64,000 bases of DNA, taken from positions 559,309-623,308 of the forward strand of contig VZRZ01000394.1 of assembly GCA_013398175.1 (NCBI GenBank). Direction: 5' to 3'. Source of the DNA: Climacteris rufus. Its lineage: Eukaryota > Chordata > Aves > Passeriformes > Climacteridae. Positions 10,481 to 23,500 of the stretch are shown here, piece by piece. Every line of letters starts with the position of its first letter. Positions within the stretch are counted from its first letter, which is position 1. The position numbers and the translations under genes are program-made. Below the pieces are notes generated by a model. The model was not told the origin of the DNA, did not search any database, and saw only the letters and a list, made by a program, of their open reading frames with translations.

Positions 10481-13400
10481 ATCCAGTTTCAAATCAACTG
10501 TAGAAATGTCCATCTCCCTTTGTGCAGCCTACAGAAATTGGTGCTTGGAAATGCTCTTGATCTGTTATTGCTGATGTGGAAAAGCAAAAATAATTTCCCA
10601 AGACATACTAGCTTAGCTGCATTCTTATGTTCTGTTTGCTTTTCAAAAATCTCTCCTGAATAAGGATGTTTATTTCCATCCTCACTCAAAGTCACTTCTT
10701 CGTCACTGAAAATATTTCATAAGCTAAGTGAATGCTTATTTTTGTAGCACATTTTCTAAACACTTTAAAATAATTTAAGCAAATAATTTTAGCAAATCTA
10801 ATGTTAACAAAAGTAAATTAAATAATAATGCTAGGTCTGATGCCTAGAATTAGATCATCCTGTTTTGTCTTACACACCAATTGTGAGTGCAGGGAAACAA
10901 CTTGAACTTAACGAGAGCAACATCCTCGTGCTGAGACAGGGGAAGGTGAATGTCTGCAGGAGCATAGTGGGTGCACAGGCTTTTGTGCATTCATCTTCTC
11001 TAGCTGTACTTCTACTTAGGGATGCAGTCAAGATTGCTGACCACAAATTGATTCTCCATACATACAGCAATGCTAGATTTCCCCTCCCTAAAGAATTTGG
11101 AGTTGAAACATATTGGCCTTCCTGGATGTTCTCATCAGTTTAATTATCTGTGCATACTGTACATTTGCTATATTAAGAAAATACCACAATGTTTTGGAGC
11201 TTCTGGCTTAACACACTCAAATGTAAAGCACGCTATGAAAATACTACACATCAGACAGACAGTTCTTCCCCTGGGAAGGTCAGGAGAGAGAGGCTGAGTT
11301 TCATTTGCCAGATGTTGGTTACATTGCTTAATGCCTGATGGCAAAGCTCAGATGTTGCAGAGAGCTGAGTGGTCAAGGAAAATGAGAAACAGGATAGCTA
11401 AGGAAACTGCTTTAACCTTGAAGTCAAGTAAAAGTGTGATGCATTAGGTAGGTCCAGCTCCCAAGGCACAGGAAATCAGTGCTACCCCACTTACATCCTC
11501 ACTGGTAGTCTGGTTTCTGATCTCCTGTGCCTGAGTGTGGTCCCCAAATTCATGAGACTGGTGGCTGCAACTGGCCCCTGACTCTGCTGGGCCCTGGGGC
11601 AGGGTCTGATACACCTTGTCCTGTAAGACAGATGGTTCCTCCATTCTGGGTGAGCACCTAAACGGAGATTTTGCTTCTTGACTCAGCAGAAGGTGCAGAA
11701 TATAACCAAGGATTAAGCTTGTGATAAAACCCTGGTTATTTCACAGGGAATGGAAAAAGTCAACAACCTGTCATCTGCAAAAGGACAGCAACTCTCCCTG
11801 CCTTCAGCTACCCTGCCATCTTCCCTACTGGGTCTACACATTCAGAGCCTATATATGAAGCCAACCAACTGTGTGTGTCCCTAATGAGCAAAGGTTTCCA
11901 TGTCCAGCATGCCTTGGGACACTGCAAGGAAGCTGCCTGGATCCCCTGGTCTGGTCCCCTCTGTCAGTCACAGCAGTCACCACACCCAGCACTTGTCAAT
12001 AGCAGGATGGGGACAGGACACTTCAAGAAGCAGATCAAGGATGCAATGGAGAAACCTTGGTCACAAGGAAGTCCTGCCTCCACTTCTAGATGGATCATCC
12101 TGGTGCACATCAGGACAGTCTGGAGCCCAAATGGGTCCTACCACTTTCCCCTCCTCACAGCTCTGCTCTAATGCCCTTGTAGGCACCTTGAAGGTGAATG
12201 GGAAGGGGACCGGGATGCTGGGCTTCATTTCCTGTCTCCTGGCTCACCACTGCCACAATGTGACCCCCATAAACAAAGGAGCAGGCAATGGAGAGAAATG
12301 ATAACAGGCCACAGCTCAAAAGAAAAGAAAGCAAAATAATACTTGCTCACCATAGGAATTACTGGGAGGATAAGAAAGGCTTATTTCCCCTGATATTTAA
12401 AAAAAAAAAAGTGCTGGTAATAAACCAGTTCCATTATAAAGGAAGAGGGTGAAATGAATGACCAGATGAGAGTGAGTGTCTTTTATTAAAAAAAAAACCC
12501 CAAAAATCTTTTCTTTCTGCAAAGAAAAAATAAAGAAGAAATAAGACAGAGATATTAGGAGAGAACTCAGGCAGGGTAGAAACTGTTAGTGATAAACAGC
12601 TACCAAGAAAATAATTGGAAAATGTAAATGCATACAAATGTGGATGATGACCCATGTAGTGCGACGACAGCAAAATTAGCCAATGAATGCAATGAACCAT
12701 GAAAGGAGAAGCTTGAAGACTTTATGAAGAAATGAGGAAATTTTTCTAAGCAGGAAGGGTAGAAAGCAAACAAAGGCAGCCTGGCTTCTCAAAAGGAACC
12801 TTGACCTGTGGATGGGGAAATGTCCAAGTGTGCCATGCAGTGGCATGGCACAAGGAGTTGCTAGGCACAGGCTGAGCTTCCTTGCCAGTGTCCAGAAAGT
12901 CTCCTTCTGGGTCTTACCCAGACATATCCTCACTGCAAAGTGAAACCGAAGTGATTAGGTAACTGTATCTGTTCCTATTTTCAGTAAGAAACTTCTTTCA
13001 GTTCTTCTGATGTGGAAGATTGTCAGGAGCAGATCCTGCAGCAGCAGTGTGGGCAAGGATCATAGAGGGGCTGTTCCCAGGACATTTCATTGAGTAACAG
13101 ACACGAAATCTCATAATTTGGGTTAGCCTGGTGATCAGTTATGCTGCTGGCAGATGCTGGAAGCACAAAGACCTCCAGAAAATGATGCTGGGGTTCTTGA
13201 TGGCCCTCTGGGAACTGAAGGCATCTCTGCTGACTGACCAGCAGTCACACTGCCTGTGTGACAGATCTCTCTCTCTCCCTCCTCATACTCTACCAGGTGG
13301 TTGTGGACCCACCCCAAAACTTGCTTTTATGGCAAGGAGTAAAAGACTTTACATTTTATAATGCTGAAGGGCTGCAGTTTTGGAAGGAGTTGCATGTCAT

Positions 13401-15290
13401 ACATGAGGATGATGAGAATAATCTCATTTAATGTGATTTCTGAAAAACTGAGGAAGGTGAATTTTGTCAGAGAAAAGGTTTGGTCACTCTCTGTGATAAA
13501 ACAGGAGAGATGTCTCACTTGTAGTGGGGAATTAGCTTTGACTGCTCAAGGGCTTAAGTGCCCCAGTGTCACAATTCTCTCTTCCTTCACAGACCCTTCC
13601 TCAACTGTTCCCTTGCATTGGGAGCATGCCATGGACTCAGTGGATGTCTGCCTCTGCTCAACATCCAGAGTTTCATTATTAAAACAGTGTGAGCTGTGTT
13701 TCTATTGGATTTTCTTTCCATAGACCGTAAACAGTTGTCAGCTAAGTGAAAGCTTTGAAAACTGGGTAACTGTCATGTGAAACTACCCCCAGTTTATTTG
13801 GACATTGGTATTAACCAGGACCATTCAGCCAAGCTCTTGATTTGGCATCAGGATTAAAAAAAAGGACTTGCTCCATCCTTCTTTCTCCATGTGTCTGGGC
13901 AGCCCTGCAAAAGCAGAGGATGGGCTGAGTGCAGCTTAGGAGATCCTTGCTTGCAGCACAGGAAACACCCGTATGGGCTGCTGGTCCCCGTGGGAATATC
14001 CTGTGCCATTAAATCACAGCATAAGATCCCTGCTTTTTCTCTTGGCATATAGCCTCCTTTGAATGGACTTAAGTAGGAAAACCTTTATTTCTCCATATTC
14101 CCCTGCCAAAACTATTCCTCTGGAAACAGAGCTTCCAGACCAGCTCCTTGGTCACTTCAGTGTCTGGACTTGAGCTAGATTATTGAGGGCTATGGGAAAG
14201 ACCCAGTATCTTTAGAAAGACAATGCTCCATTCCAGTTTCTGTAGGGATCTGCTTGTCTGCTCTCCCAGGAAGCTCTGAAGTTGTGACTGCAGTTTGTCC
14301 AAGGAAAAAGGTGCCAGTATCTCTTAGAAGAAAAAAACAACTCAGTGGCAAATATATTTTACCCTGCAGTGTCTGAATCCACAGAGGAACTCTTGCTGGT
14401 AGGAAAAGTTATAAAAAAGTGAGGAGAAATCCCAGAAAAGGCAAAATTCTCAAACACAGACTTAGTCTCAGACAGAAAGTGGTTATATGAGAGCAAAGAG
14501 ATATGTTATATGCTTATAGTGTAAACCACTGCTGCTCAGTGGAGATTCATCCATCAGTACCAGAAGAGAAGCTGGCCTATGGCTCTTTGCTGGTTTGCCA
14601 GACTTTTATTAAATGCACAAGAATGCCAAGTCTGTAATGTCTAAAAGTGAATTTTTTTAACAATGAACTCTTTGAAAAGGGAGTCCCAGATGTGTAATTA
14701 ATAATGAATCAGTGATGTGAAATCTGATCCAAAGCCTACTGAAGCTGATAGACAGACTCTGACTTCAAGGAGTTCTGGATAAGGCTCTCATTAGGCAAAA
14801 GGAAAAAAAATAAAAAATTAAAAGCTGAGCCAGCTAGTTGGTTAAAAAAATATTATAGCTTGGATTCTGTGCTAAACAGAGACATACAATAATCTGCACT
14901 GCACATAAATCCCCTCTCTGCTGACAGGGGACTCACACATTTCTGTGTCTGAAGCTGAACTTGAAATCTAGGAGATAAAATAAAATTTAAAAAATCTGTG
15001 AGAGAGAGTCCCAAAAGGAAAACCTCCAGCGGTTTGAACCACAGCTCATTTCCTCTTGGCACGGACGGGGAGATAACTGTCAGATCTGTGTCATCTGGAG
15101 GCAGCAGATGCTGCTGCTCCCTGTGTGCCGAGGCCCTGCTCCTACCCCCAGCCTGCTCCAGCCTGAGCAGCCACCTCTGCTCGGCCTGGCGGGGCTCTGC
15201 CTCGGCTGCACGCAACGCACAGCACAAGATCAGCAGCCTGCAGTTCCTGCCAAGCCCAGGAGTGTGGTGTCCAAAGGGGGTGCAGCTTGT
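10481..15290. other. Single-copy DNA, no confirmed gene
   Basis: Contains the exon-like segment at 11495-11620, A-runs at 12400 and 12488, and AT-rich sequence at 10700-10850. No interspersed repeat is recognised. The open frames of 60-130 codons lack domains. Confidence 0.5.
11495..11620 (-). other. Candidate coding exon, 126 bp, unidentified
   Basis: On the minus strand, a good acceptor (CATCTGTCTTACAG ending at 11621) is followed by 42 complete codons. A donor then follows (exon end 11495, intron GTAAGT from 11494), which matches the consensus GTRAGT. The exon is in phase 0 at both ends. The translation begins DKVYQTLPQGPAESG and continues hydrophilic, rich in Q, S, E and H, like a disordered linker. 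I recognise no family. Such pairs of sites also occur by chance in 64 kb, so this is a proposal. It could instead be an exon of a non-coding transcript. Confidence 0.2.
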
Positions 15291-15299
15291 CTTCCACCA

Positions 15300-15760
15300 C
15301 TGCAACTTAATTCAATTTGTCAGCGTTGCACAGACGGTTTGGGTGAGCCTGATCACCACCATCCCAGCTTCGGCCAAATTTTGCACAGGCACTGTGAGCT
15401 GGGGTTGTGGCAGCCTCTGTTTTTCATTTGCCTTTCAATATGACTCTAATGGGGAGGTGGAGGAAATGTTTGTTGATGAACAATTTCATCGTTCCCTATC
15501 TTTTAAGGGAGACATAAAGTGCACATATTAACTCATCCCCTTGAACCAAATGTTTTTAAGTACAGTAACACAGCTAATTTTTAAGTAATCAAATAATAAC
15601 CAAAAATAATCGTCTCCCATTTCTGCTGAAATTCATCTACATTGAATTTGCTTTTTTAATAGCAAATTGTAACTCAATCTAAATGTAAATTCCTGGAGAA
15701 TCTGCTATCTAATTCTCATTATTTCCACTTGCTTAATGCAATTAGAAACATCTGTCACTG
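15300..15760. promoter_or_regulatory. Candidate conserved non-coding element
   Basis: This is one of the more homeodomain-like stretches in the window: a run of AT-rich sequence with many TAAT, ATTA and AATCAAAT cores between about 15520 and 15740, next to a GC-balanced segment (15300-15480). A plus-strand open frame (14998-15531) overlaps it but has no domain and ends inside the block. No repeat signature is seen. Deep conservation is my inference and needs alignment. Confidence 0.28.
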
Positions 15761-18700
15761 ATCAACTGTCCACACAGGGAAAACAAATAATAATGCATGC
15801 TCTCTGCCTCCACAGTGTTTTTCAGGGAATGGACTGCTTTAAAAGCACTCACTACAGCCCAAGAGCCAGAGCTGTGCAAAATGCTTGTGACAAGCTCTGA
15901 ATCATAGTCTATGTGCCTGACTGTCAGCATCTCTGTAGCTCAGTGACATCTGCTGAATAATTTGACAAAATCCCAAATACATATGAAAGTCACTATCCTG
16001 CTTTCCGGAAATATTTGGGTTTGAGGTCCTCATCTTCAGGAATATATTATGTCCTGCCAGGGAGAGACCTCACCCCCCTATCCCAAAGCCTGGACCCAAA
16101 GTCGTGGTGGAGCACGCAGTTGGATGCATCAGAAGGCCTGTGAAAGGGACATGGGTGGAGGGAGAAAAGACAGTGGAGTTACTGGAGCCTGAGGGTTATC
16201 CCAGCTGCTGTCTGTGCTCCCAGTTTATCTGCCTGTGAGAAGAGTGGAGGGAAACAGCAGAGTGAGAAGCTGTCAGAAATGGGTGCCCAGTACCCATGAG
16301 ATGGACCAGGTCAGGGGCATGGATGGTACTTCCTCCTCTTTAAGGCACATTAGTGCATATAAACTCTCTGGTTGCTCAAAAGACAATAAAAATAAAATGG
16401 GAAGATGAGGTTTAGAAGAACTGAACATCAGGAAATAGGCTTGTTCATCCCCTGCCCACTAGTGATGGGGATGAAGAAAGAGTAAAGGCAGAGTCTAAGT
16501 GGAAAGGCCTTTTAATTAGGCATCTACTGCTGAAACATCCTCAAAAGACAGAACAAAATTAATCCGAAAACTAGTCTTTCTGGTAATCAAGAAGTGCCAC
16601 AAGCCAAAGCTACAGCCAAACACTCAGTCTTTGTGCCTTTGAGCTGCTCAGCATCTGGAGGCCTGTCCCATGCAATGGTCTGGCTGCTATCCCAGGGCTA
16701 CACGGGGATGCCGGGATAAAAACACAATAACCACTAAACGTCAGAGGGACTGGGGAAGTATGAACAATGGCTTTGCCCACACCATCATGTGGGTCAGAAC
16801 TTCTCAATGCATGCAATGATCATCCTGGCTTCAAAGTGAGGGGGGGAAATGAAGTGTAAATGGCTTGGCTGGTTTGGTTTGTTTTATTCTTAAGAAGGGC
16901 AAAGGCAAATCTCTTTAGTTCATTCCTTTTCCAGGAGACAAGCATAACTTGGAGACATTACAAGATCCTCTCTGACAAGCTGAAGCCTCTAACACTGTCT
17001 GGGCTGCCAAAGCAGGAGGATCAGGATGAGCTGGAAGTTGCTGGCCTGTTCACGATCTTGTCAGGTCACATTTAGTCACTGCTGCACCTCCTGCTCCAAC
17101 CTCCCTTGATTCCTCTACCCTCCACTGCAACTACAGGGTTGTACACCCAGCAATGAGCCAGAGGTACCTCTGCAGCTTGGCAGCTTGATCCCAGTCACCC
17201 AAAATGTAGCTGTGCTCATGTGAGGGTGAGGGGAGGCCTGTACTACTCATCCCATATTATTCCAGGGGGAGACGAGGATGGTGGCTCCCAAAGGCAGATG
17301 TCACAGGGACCAGGCTGCAGTGTGAGCCTGGTGCCTGCTTGCATAGGGGGGATTATTATTGTTCTGCTCATGGGGATGTTGGACGCAGGGAGAACAGAGA
17401 AGGGGAGACTCCTCTCCAAAGATAGAGATAAATCTCTAGACCAAAATCTATACTACGAATCAATTTTCCCAAAGATAAAAACCTTCTAGAGTTGGCATGT
17501 TTTGCTGGCACTACCTCCAAGCATCTGGTCTGACCTGCTACCAAGATAGCTTCAAAGTCAGAATGAGACTGAAGCTTTTTCCCAAGGCAGAGTTAGCATT
17601 GTGCTTCTTCCTCCCCAATTATGGGCAGTTTCCCAGCAAAGGTAATAACAGAGGAATTTTCATTCAAACATAATGGTAATGAACCATGTCTGAGTGCAGA
17701 GAGATGGGAGATTAAAAGACATCCTATCTGTATCAACAACCTCTCATCCAAAAGGATTGCTTCTTTGGGGCAGGAGTGCAAGGGGAGAACAAGTCCATCT
17801 TGTTACTTACAATGTGGTCATGCAGGTTTTTTTAGGCATGACCCAATTATAAGCCAAAAGCCATCTCCTCTGTCCTGAAAATTAGAAAAGCTGATGGTTT
17901 TTCTGATGGTATCCAGTATCGTGGCCAACACAAGTGCCACAGGCAGCCTTTCTATGCTTGCTGTGACTACCTCACTCCTTCTCCAGGCACCCAACTCATG
18001 GCTGTGGTGCCATCAGCAAGCTACTGCAGCCCTGGGGGAGGAGGGGAACTCGGGGAAATAATCCACCAAAGAGAGAGAGATAAATCCATTTCGACTTCAC
18101 AGAGCCCAAAGCTTCCCCATGAGTAGGCACTTCACTGAAATAAAGACAGAAAGGAACAACGAGCCACACACCAGAAATATGACAGGGGTTTGGGGTTGGA
18201 GATTTGCTCTATCACTTGAGGATGGCATTTTATATAATTTCCAGAGAGAATGGGCCTAAAAAACACTCTTGGACAAAAGCAGAGAGAATGGATAGGGACT
18301 GTAGAGAATGTAGAGGGAGGGGTGGAGTAAGCAGGGCTGGGGAGCACCCAGGTCTGCCTCAGGAAGGGCAGTGTGGTCTCCTCACACGCCTGTGCTGCCC
18401 ATTCCAAGCCTCTTTTCACCTCTGTGTGGCTGCAGTGTCTCCTTTCCCTCCTGTGCCACACATAGTGGGCTGAACTAGCCCCAGCAGCCTTTGCTGGTAG
18501 CACCACGGTGCCAGACACAGCTCTTTTTTGCTTCACTCAGTACCACTGCCAGGTGTGATGCTCAAACCTGTGTTTGTGCAAGCACACATGGGCTGCTCTA
18601 AACTACCTGGCCTGAATCCATTGCTGCAGGCAAAGTGTTCCCACCTGACACCACATGGCCATGGCCAGCTGCTGCTTTGGGTTACCTGCAGCAAGGGAAA

Positions 18701-20380
18701 GGAAAGAATTCCTCAGTGAGACAGTTAAGACCCTTTTTGCTCATTATATGCAATGCCCCTGAGCCCAGGAGCCTCATTTGTGGCCAAAGCCATCACTGTG
18801 CCATGCTGAAGGAATTGCCTTTTGGTTGAAAGTTGAGACTTTTTGTCTAAGTTACATTCACTGAGGCTGAAAAGGAAAGGGAATAGAAAACAATTTTCTA
18901 TAAGCTGAGTAACGCAGCTTAGACAATCAAGCTGCTCACTCATTCACTATCAACCTAGTATTTGTACTGCACAGTCTGATGGCAGCAATAAGGGGAAATG
19001 TTCAATCCTGAAATGCTAGCTTCGATTGGAAATGCACCTTTTCTACCTTCACCTGAAAGCAAATCTGCTATGCTGCCTTGTTCATAATTTCTTCTGGGCT
19101 GCACTCCTCTAGACTGTTCAATATCTCCTGGAATTATCTGCTACATACGTTATTATTTTTCAAAATTGCTTGCTCAGGCCATGCTATAAAAAATAATTTT
19201 CTATTTCCACTTCCTTCCAGGATGCAGCTTCTATCCTGTGCCACATTTAGCACTTTCTCACTTGAATTTACTACTTGGGTTTCTTGTCCAGCCAGAAGGA
19301 TAAGAAAAGAGGAGTTGGAACCAAAACAGGACTGATGTGACCACACACAACCACCCCCAGTGTTGAGACAACTCCCCAGCTATGTGAGAGCTGATTGCAG
19401 AGAGCCTTTTTGCAGTGGATGAGAGAAAGGGGCACAACTCGTTTCAGGTGATCCATTTTAGGATGAGTTCAGCTGTGCCCTACAAGTGCCTCCCTCCCTC
19501 CCCTACCTCTAAAAGTGTGGCTCAGGCAGAGACACCCACACTGTGCATGTCTTGAATTAAATGAGATTACTCTCACTGCTGCCTACTGTGGAACACATCA
19601 GACAAGCCAGGGCTGGAGGTGAGGGATGGGATGTGACACCAGCTCAAGGGCTACTCCACCATGGAGGACCAGCAGCAGAGAGCAGAAGGAGCTCTGTGCA
19701 TTTCAGCCTCATCGTCTTGCTGCTAAACCTAATTTATTTGCATTGTTGAACTTGTTGGTGCCTCATGGCCGAGCAGATCCCGCAGTTGTCCCTGGGTGGG
19801 GGAAGCGAGGCTGGGGACACTGGCTGGTCCATGGCTGGAGCAGCATCTCATGGGATACAATGACATATTTCACAGCCACTCTTGGACACTGACAGGTTGG
19901 TCCAAGGAGGAACAAAAGCTCCACTGAAGCTGCAGAGCAGCTGAGCCGGGCAGAAACAATAGTGAATTTTTGAATTTCTCCCAAGTAGCTGTGAGTGAAA
20001 CATTCTCTCTGTAACTGACCCGTTAGATGCTGGATGTGCCATTCCTGTGTTGGTGTATGTGGTGGGAGGTCAGCAGGATGATTTACATTGCTGATGCTCT
20101 ACAAAACTTCAGAAGTTATCTCACAGGAAAGGAAATAGCTTTCTCCCTTCACCAGATGTTTTACTGGGATTTTCACCAACCCCCCAGGAAGTTTGAAGAG
20201 TTCCAGGTGTGCTCAAAATTAAGGATATTTGTCAAATTTTAGCAGAAGAACTGAAAAAAAATTACTGAATATCTTCACTCCCATTTAGGCAGTTGTAAAG
20301 AACATCCAGCTCACAGCATATGCAGTATGAATAAACATGTGTCTTCAGCTTATCTCTCTCCTGACAGCTCATGGATAGCT
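15761..20380. other. Single-copy DNA, nothing recognised
   Basis: No interspersed repeat, RNA gene or convincing exon. A short 10-bp palindrome GGCCATGGCC occurs near 18657. Stop-free frames are short and overlapping. Confidence 0.5.
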
Positions 20381-20384
20381 CCCC

Positions 20385-20540
20385 AGACTGTATTAGTTTA
20401 AATGCAATTTATTCTGGAAGACTGATAATAGGCATATTGATTACGCAGGCCTTTGGAAATCACACCCTCATTTCACTCTGAGGAGGACGATGATTGCCAT
20501 TCCCAGTTTATTTTCTTAGGAGGCTGTAAGTACTTTGCTG
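20385..20540. promoter_or_regulatory. Candidate conserved non-coding element
   Basis: An AT-rich, motif-rich block contains TTGATTACG near 20438 and CTGATAATAGG near 20421, with no coding or repeat pattern. The call is compositional only. Confidence 0.18.
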
Positions 20541-23500
20541 TGGGAGTCTTTTCCCTGAGGCTCCTAATGTGCAGGGTTCAATTGCAGGGGTTTTAGGGCA
20601 CAAGGGGGAAATCAGCTCTCAGCTTTATTCAGAAACCATCAAGCGACTCAGACGGAGGGGAATGTGCAGCACTGCTGTACCAGGGAAACATCTTCCCCTC
20701 CAAATAACTTCCTCGAGACACAGAAGTACCTCTGCTCTCGGCAAGGTCAGTCCTGACCCAACACATTCTCAGGGGACACTTTGCTCCCAGCAGCTATTGC
20801 CCCCTGCCTCCACCTGTCCCAGCTTCTGCTGATGCTCCTCCCATGCCTGTGCTGAGGAACAAATCTGGACAGGCTGAACTGTCCCTGCTGGGTTTCATTA
20901 ATTTCCAGTCTTGCCTTTCCCAGGCACAGCTTTGCTTTCTCTAGAACTGCTTGACCAGACTGACCTTCGCTGCACAGCAGATCCCCTTGGAGGCTCTCCA
21001 TGTTCCCTGTCCATTTGGGCTTGCTGCTGATCCCTTCCTGGTGCACCCTCCCTGACCTCTTCAAATCCTGCTCCCTATGACCCTCACTGACATGCATGAC
21101 CTGCCAGCTTGCCCTGCACAGCCTGCCTTGCTGGCATGTTCTCCTCTGGCAGGTCCATCTCTTGAGTGCCATCTGTAACACAGGGTCTGTGTCCATTCTC
21201 ACCCATAGGGAGCTCTGGGGAGCCTGGAGCATCCAGGACACCTGGGAGCTGCTGAGCTTGGACCAGCACCACTGTGTTGTTCTTAATGGAACCAAGCCAG
21301 GGTGCACAGCTCTTCACTCGTAGTTCTGAGCCTGGCTCAGGATTTCCCTCAGGTGCTAATTCTGCCTCCTGTCCTAAATCTTTTCAGTTCTGCCTGCATA
21401 AACAAGGGCAACCTTGAGATTATCTGCTTTGCCCTGCCAGAGATCCCTCTGGTTCTTAAACTGAATTGTTCACTTCCCACCTCTGCACATTAAATTTCTG
21501 TATTTTCTGCCCCTGTGCTCTTTCATTTCCATTTCCCAGCAAACACTCTCCCCTCTGTGCTTGGCTTCTGTGGACTTCTGGGTTCACTTGAGCCTAAGCT
21601 AAGAACTGAACCCCTGAGGTACAGCCCTCCATTCTGACACCAAAAGTTCTGTAGGCCATGGATGGCAGTGGTGGATGCTTTTTGAGGGAATTAGAGAGGC
21701 TCCGCAGAGCAGCTAAACAGAAAGGCTGAAAGGATGGATTTGGGAGCACACCTGGCTCTCTTGGTCCATTTTTCATTTATCCATTTATCCAGTCCAAGAC
21801 AACATCTAGGTATTGTGCAGCAGCTCTGTCTGCAGGAGGTGTGCTGCCTGGGAAAGCCAAGCATGTTCCCAACACCACATTTGCCTTGGAGAAATGCTAA
21901 ACATAGTTTTCTTTGGTAAAGAGACAACTTTTCAGCAGAAAAGCCCTTAACTCATAGTTTACTGGTTGCTCAATGAGAGCACAGACATGAATTTTCAGTC
22001 TGGGCTCCCACCTCCCTTTGGGCAGAGCAATCTCTCCTCCATCCCTCCCCATCCCCTGGTGACCAAGCCCAGCCATGTGTTTGCAGAGTTTGCAGCTAAG
22101 GTCAAAATGACCAGAAGTTTCAAAGAGGAACCTGGGAGGCACAGAGAGGCCAGGGTAAGTCTTTCCTGTCAAGAGAGATGGCCTCACACTGTTCATCTGT
22201 CATGAGCCACAGGCTGTGAAGGGGCAATTGTGTGCTTTTCCCCGGTGATATAAATCCCACCTCAGACACTGCTTGGCAGGATCCTTCTGAGTTGATCCAA
22301 AGCTTCGGACCTCCACAATTTTTAATGCCAAAGATGTTAAAACGTCTCCTTTGCAATTTTGCAAATACTTGCTGAGCTGGACTACAGTCCCACTCTTGCT
22401 GTAGTAAATGAGGATTTGTTTGTGAAAGAAACCAGAGTCCTAACACTGTAATTTGGGAAAATAAAGCCTCCTTTCTAGAAGTAAAACCTGAACCCCCTTC
22501 AGCTCAAATTTATTTTAAATTATGATCCAAATCCAATGTTTGCACATTTTCTCAGTGTGAGGGACTGGATCCTGCCAGGCTCCCAGTAGAAAACTCCACT
22601 CAAGTTCAGCCTGATCTCCAGTTATTTGTCTGCCCTACAGAAAACATGCTTTTTTCTTTTGGAGAGCAGCGACACACCAACCCACAACCTTCAGAGCCAC
22701 TCAGAGGACAGTAACTAAATAAATTCTGAGCCCTTGTATGAACTTGAGGGAACACTTTTCAGCTGCTTCACTGCAGGTATGGAGATGCTGGGTGGGAAGA
22801 GGGGATGCAGGGATCCTTCCTTGAGCCCTCATCGAAGGCATCATCACCAGCCCATCCCAGCTGTCCATGCCCAATAGGACATGCCCTATAGGCAACTCCA
22901 AGATTATATCCACCATGCTGCCCCTGCAAGGGTGTAGGGGAGGGCAGTGGGCTCACGGGGCACTACTCACCCCTTTGCTCTCTCCTGCCTCCTTGCTCCC
23001 AGCCCAGCGTTGGCTGCTGCTGCCTTCCACAGGGATGGTTAAAAATGCCTTTGGAGCAGAGCCTGGTGCACTGCAGGAGCTGAGCTGCCTCTCCTGCAGG
23101 GACAGCTACTGGCACCCAAACATCTCCATTTACGGTCAGGGCTGTGCGGCTGCACTTCTGCATCAGTCCCAGAGCTGATGTTTTCCAAAGGATCCCCAGT
23201 TTTGGCAGTGGAGCAGGGCTGGACCCCATTCTTCTTCGATTATTATGGCTTCCCCAGGGAGATTGGGGCCATCCTGGGGCTTGTTTGTCCCGCACTGAGG
23301 GTGGGATATATTGCTGTGGTCCTCATGCAAAACTTGCATCCAAAGTTAGCTTCTCCTGGCAGCAGGCAGGTGCCACCCTCAGTGCCACCTAAAGGGGAGC
23401 CTCTGCATTTTTCCCACCATGCCAGTCCAGGTAACCACCCTGCTGATTGGCATACAGAAGAAAACATGGGTAAAACCCCATTGATTGCAATTTCCTGATC

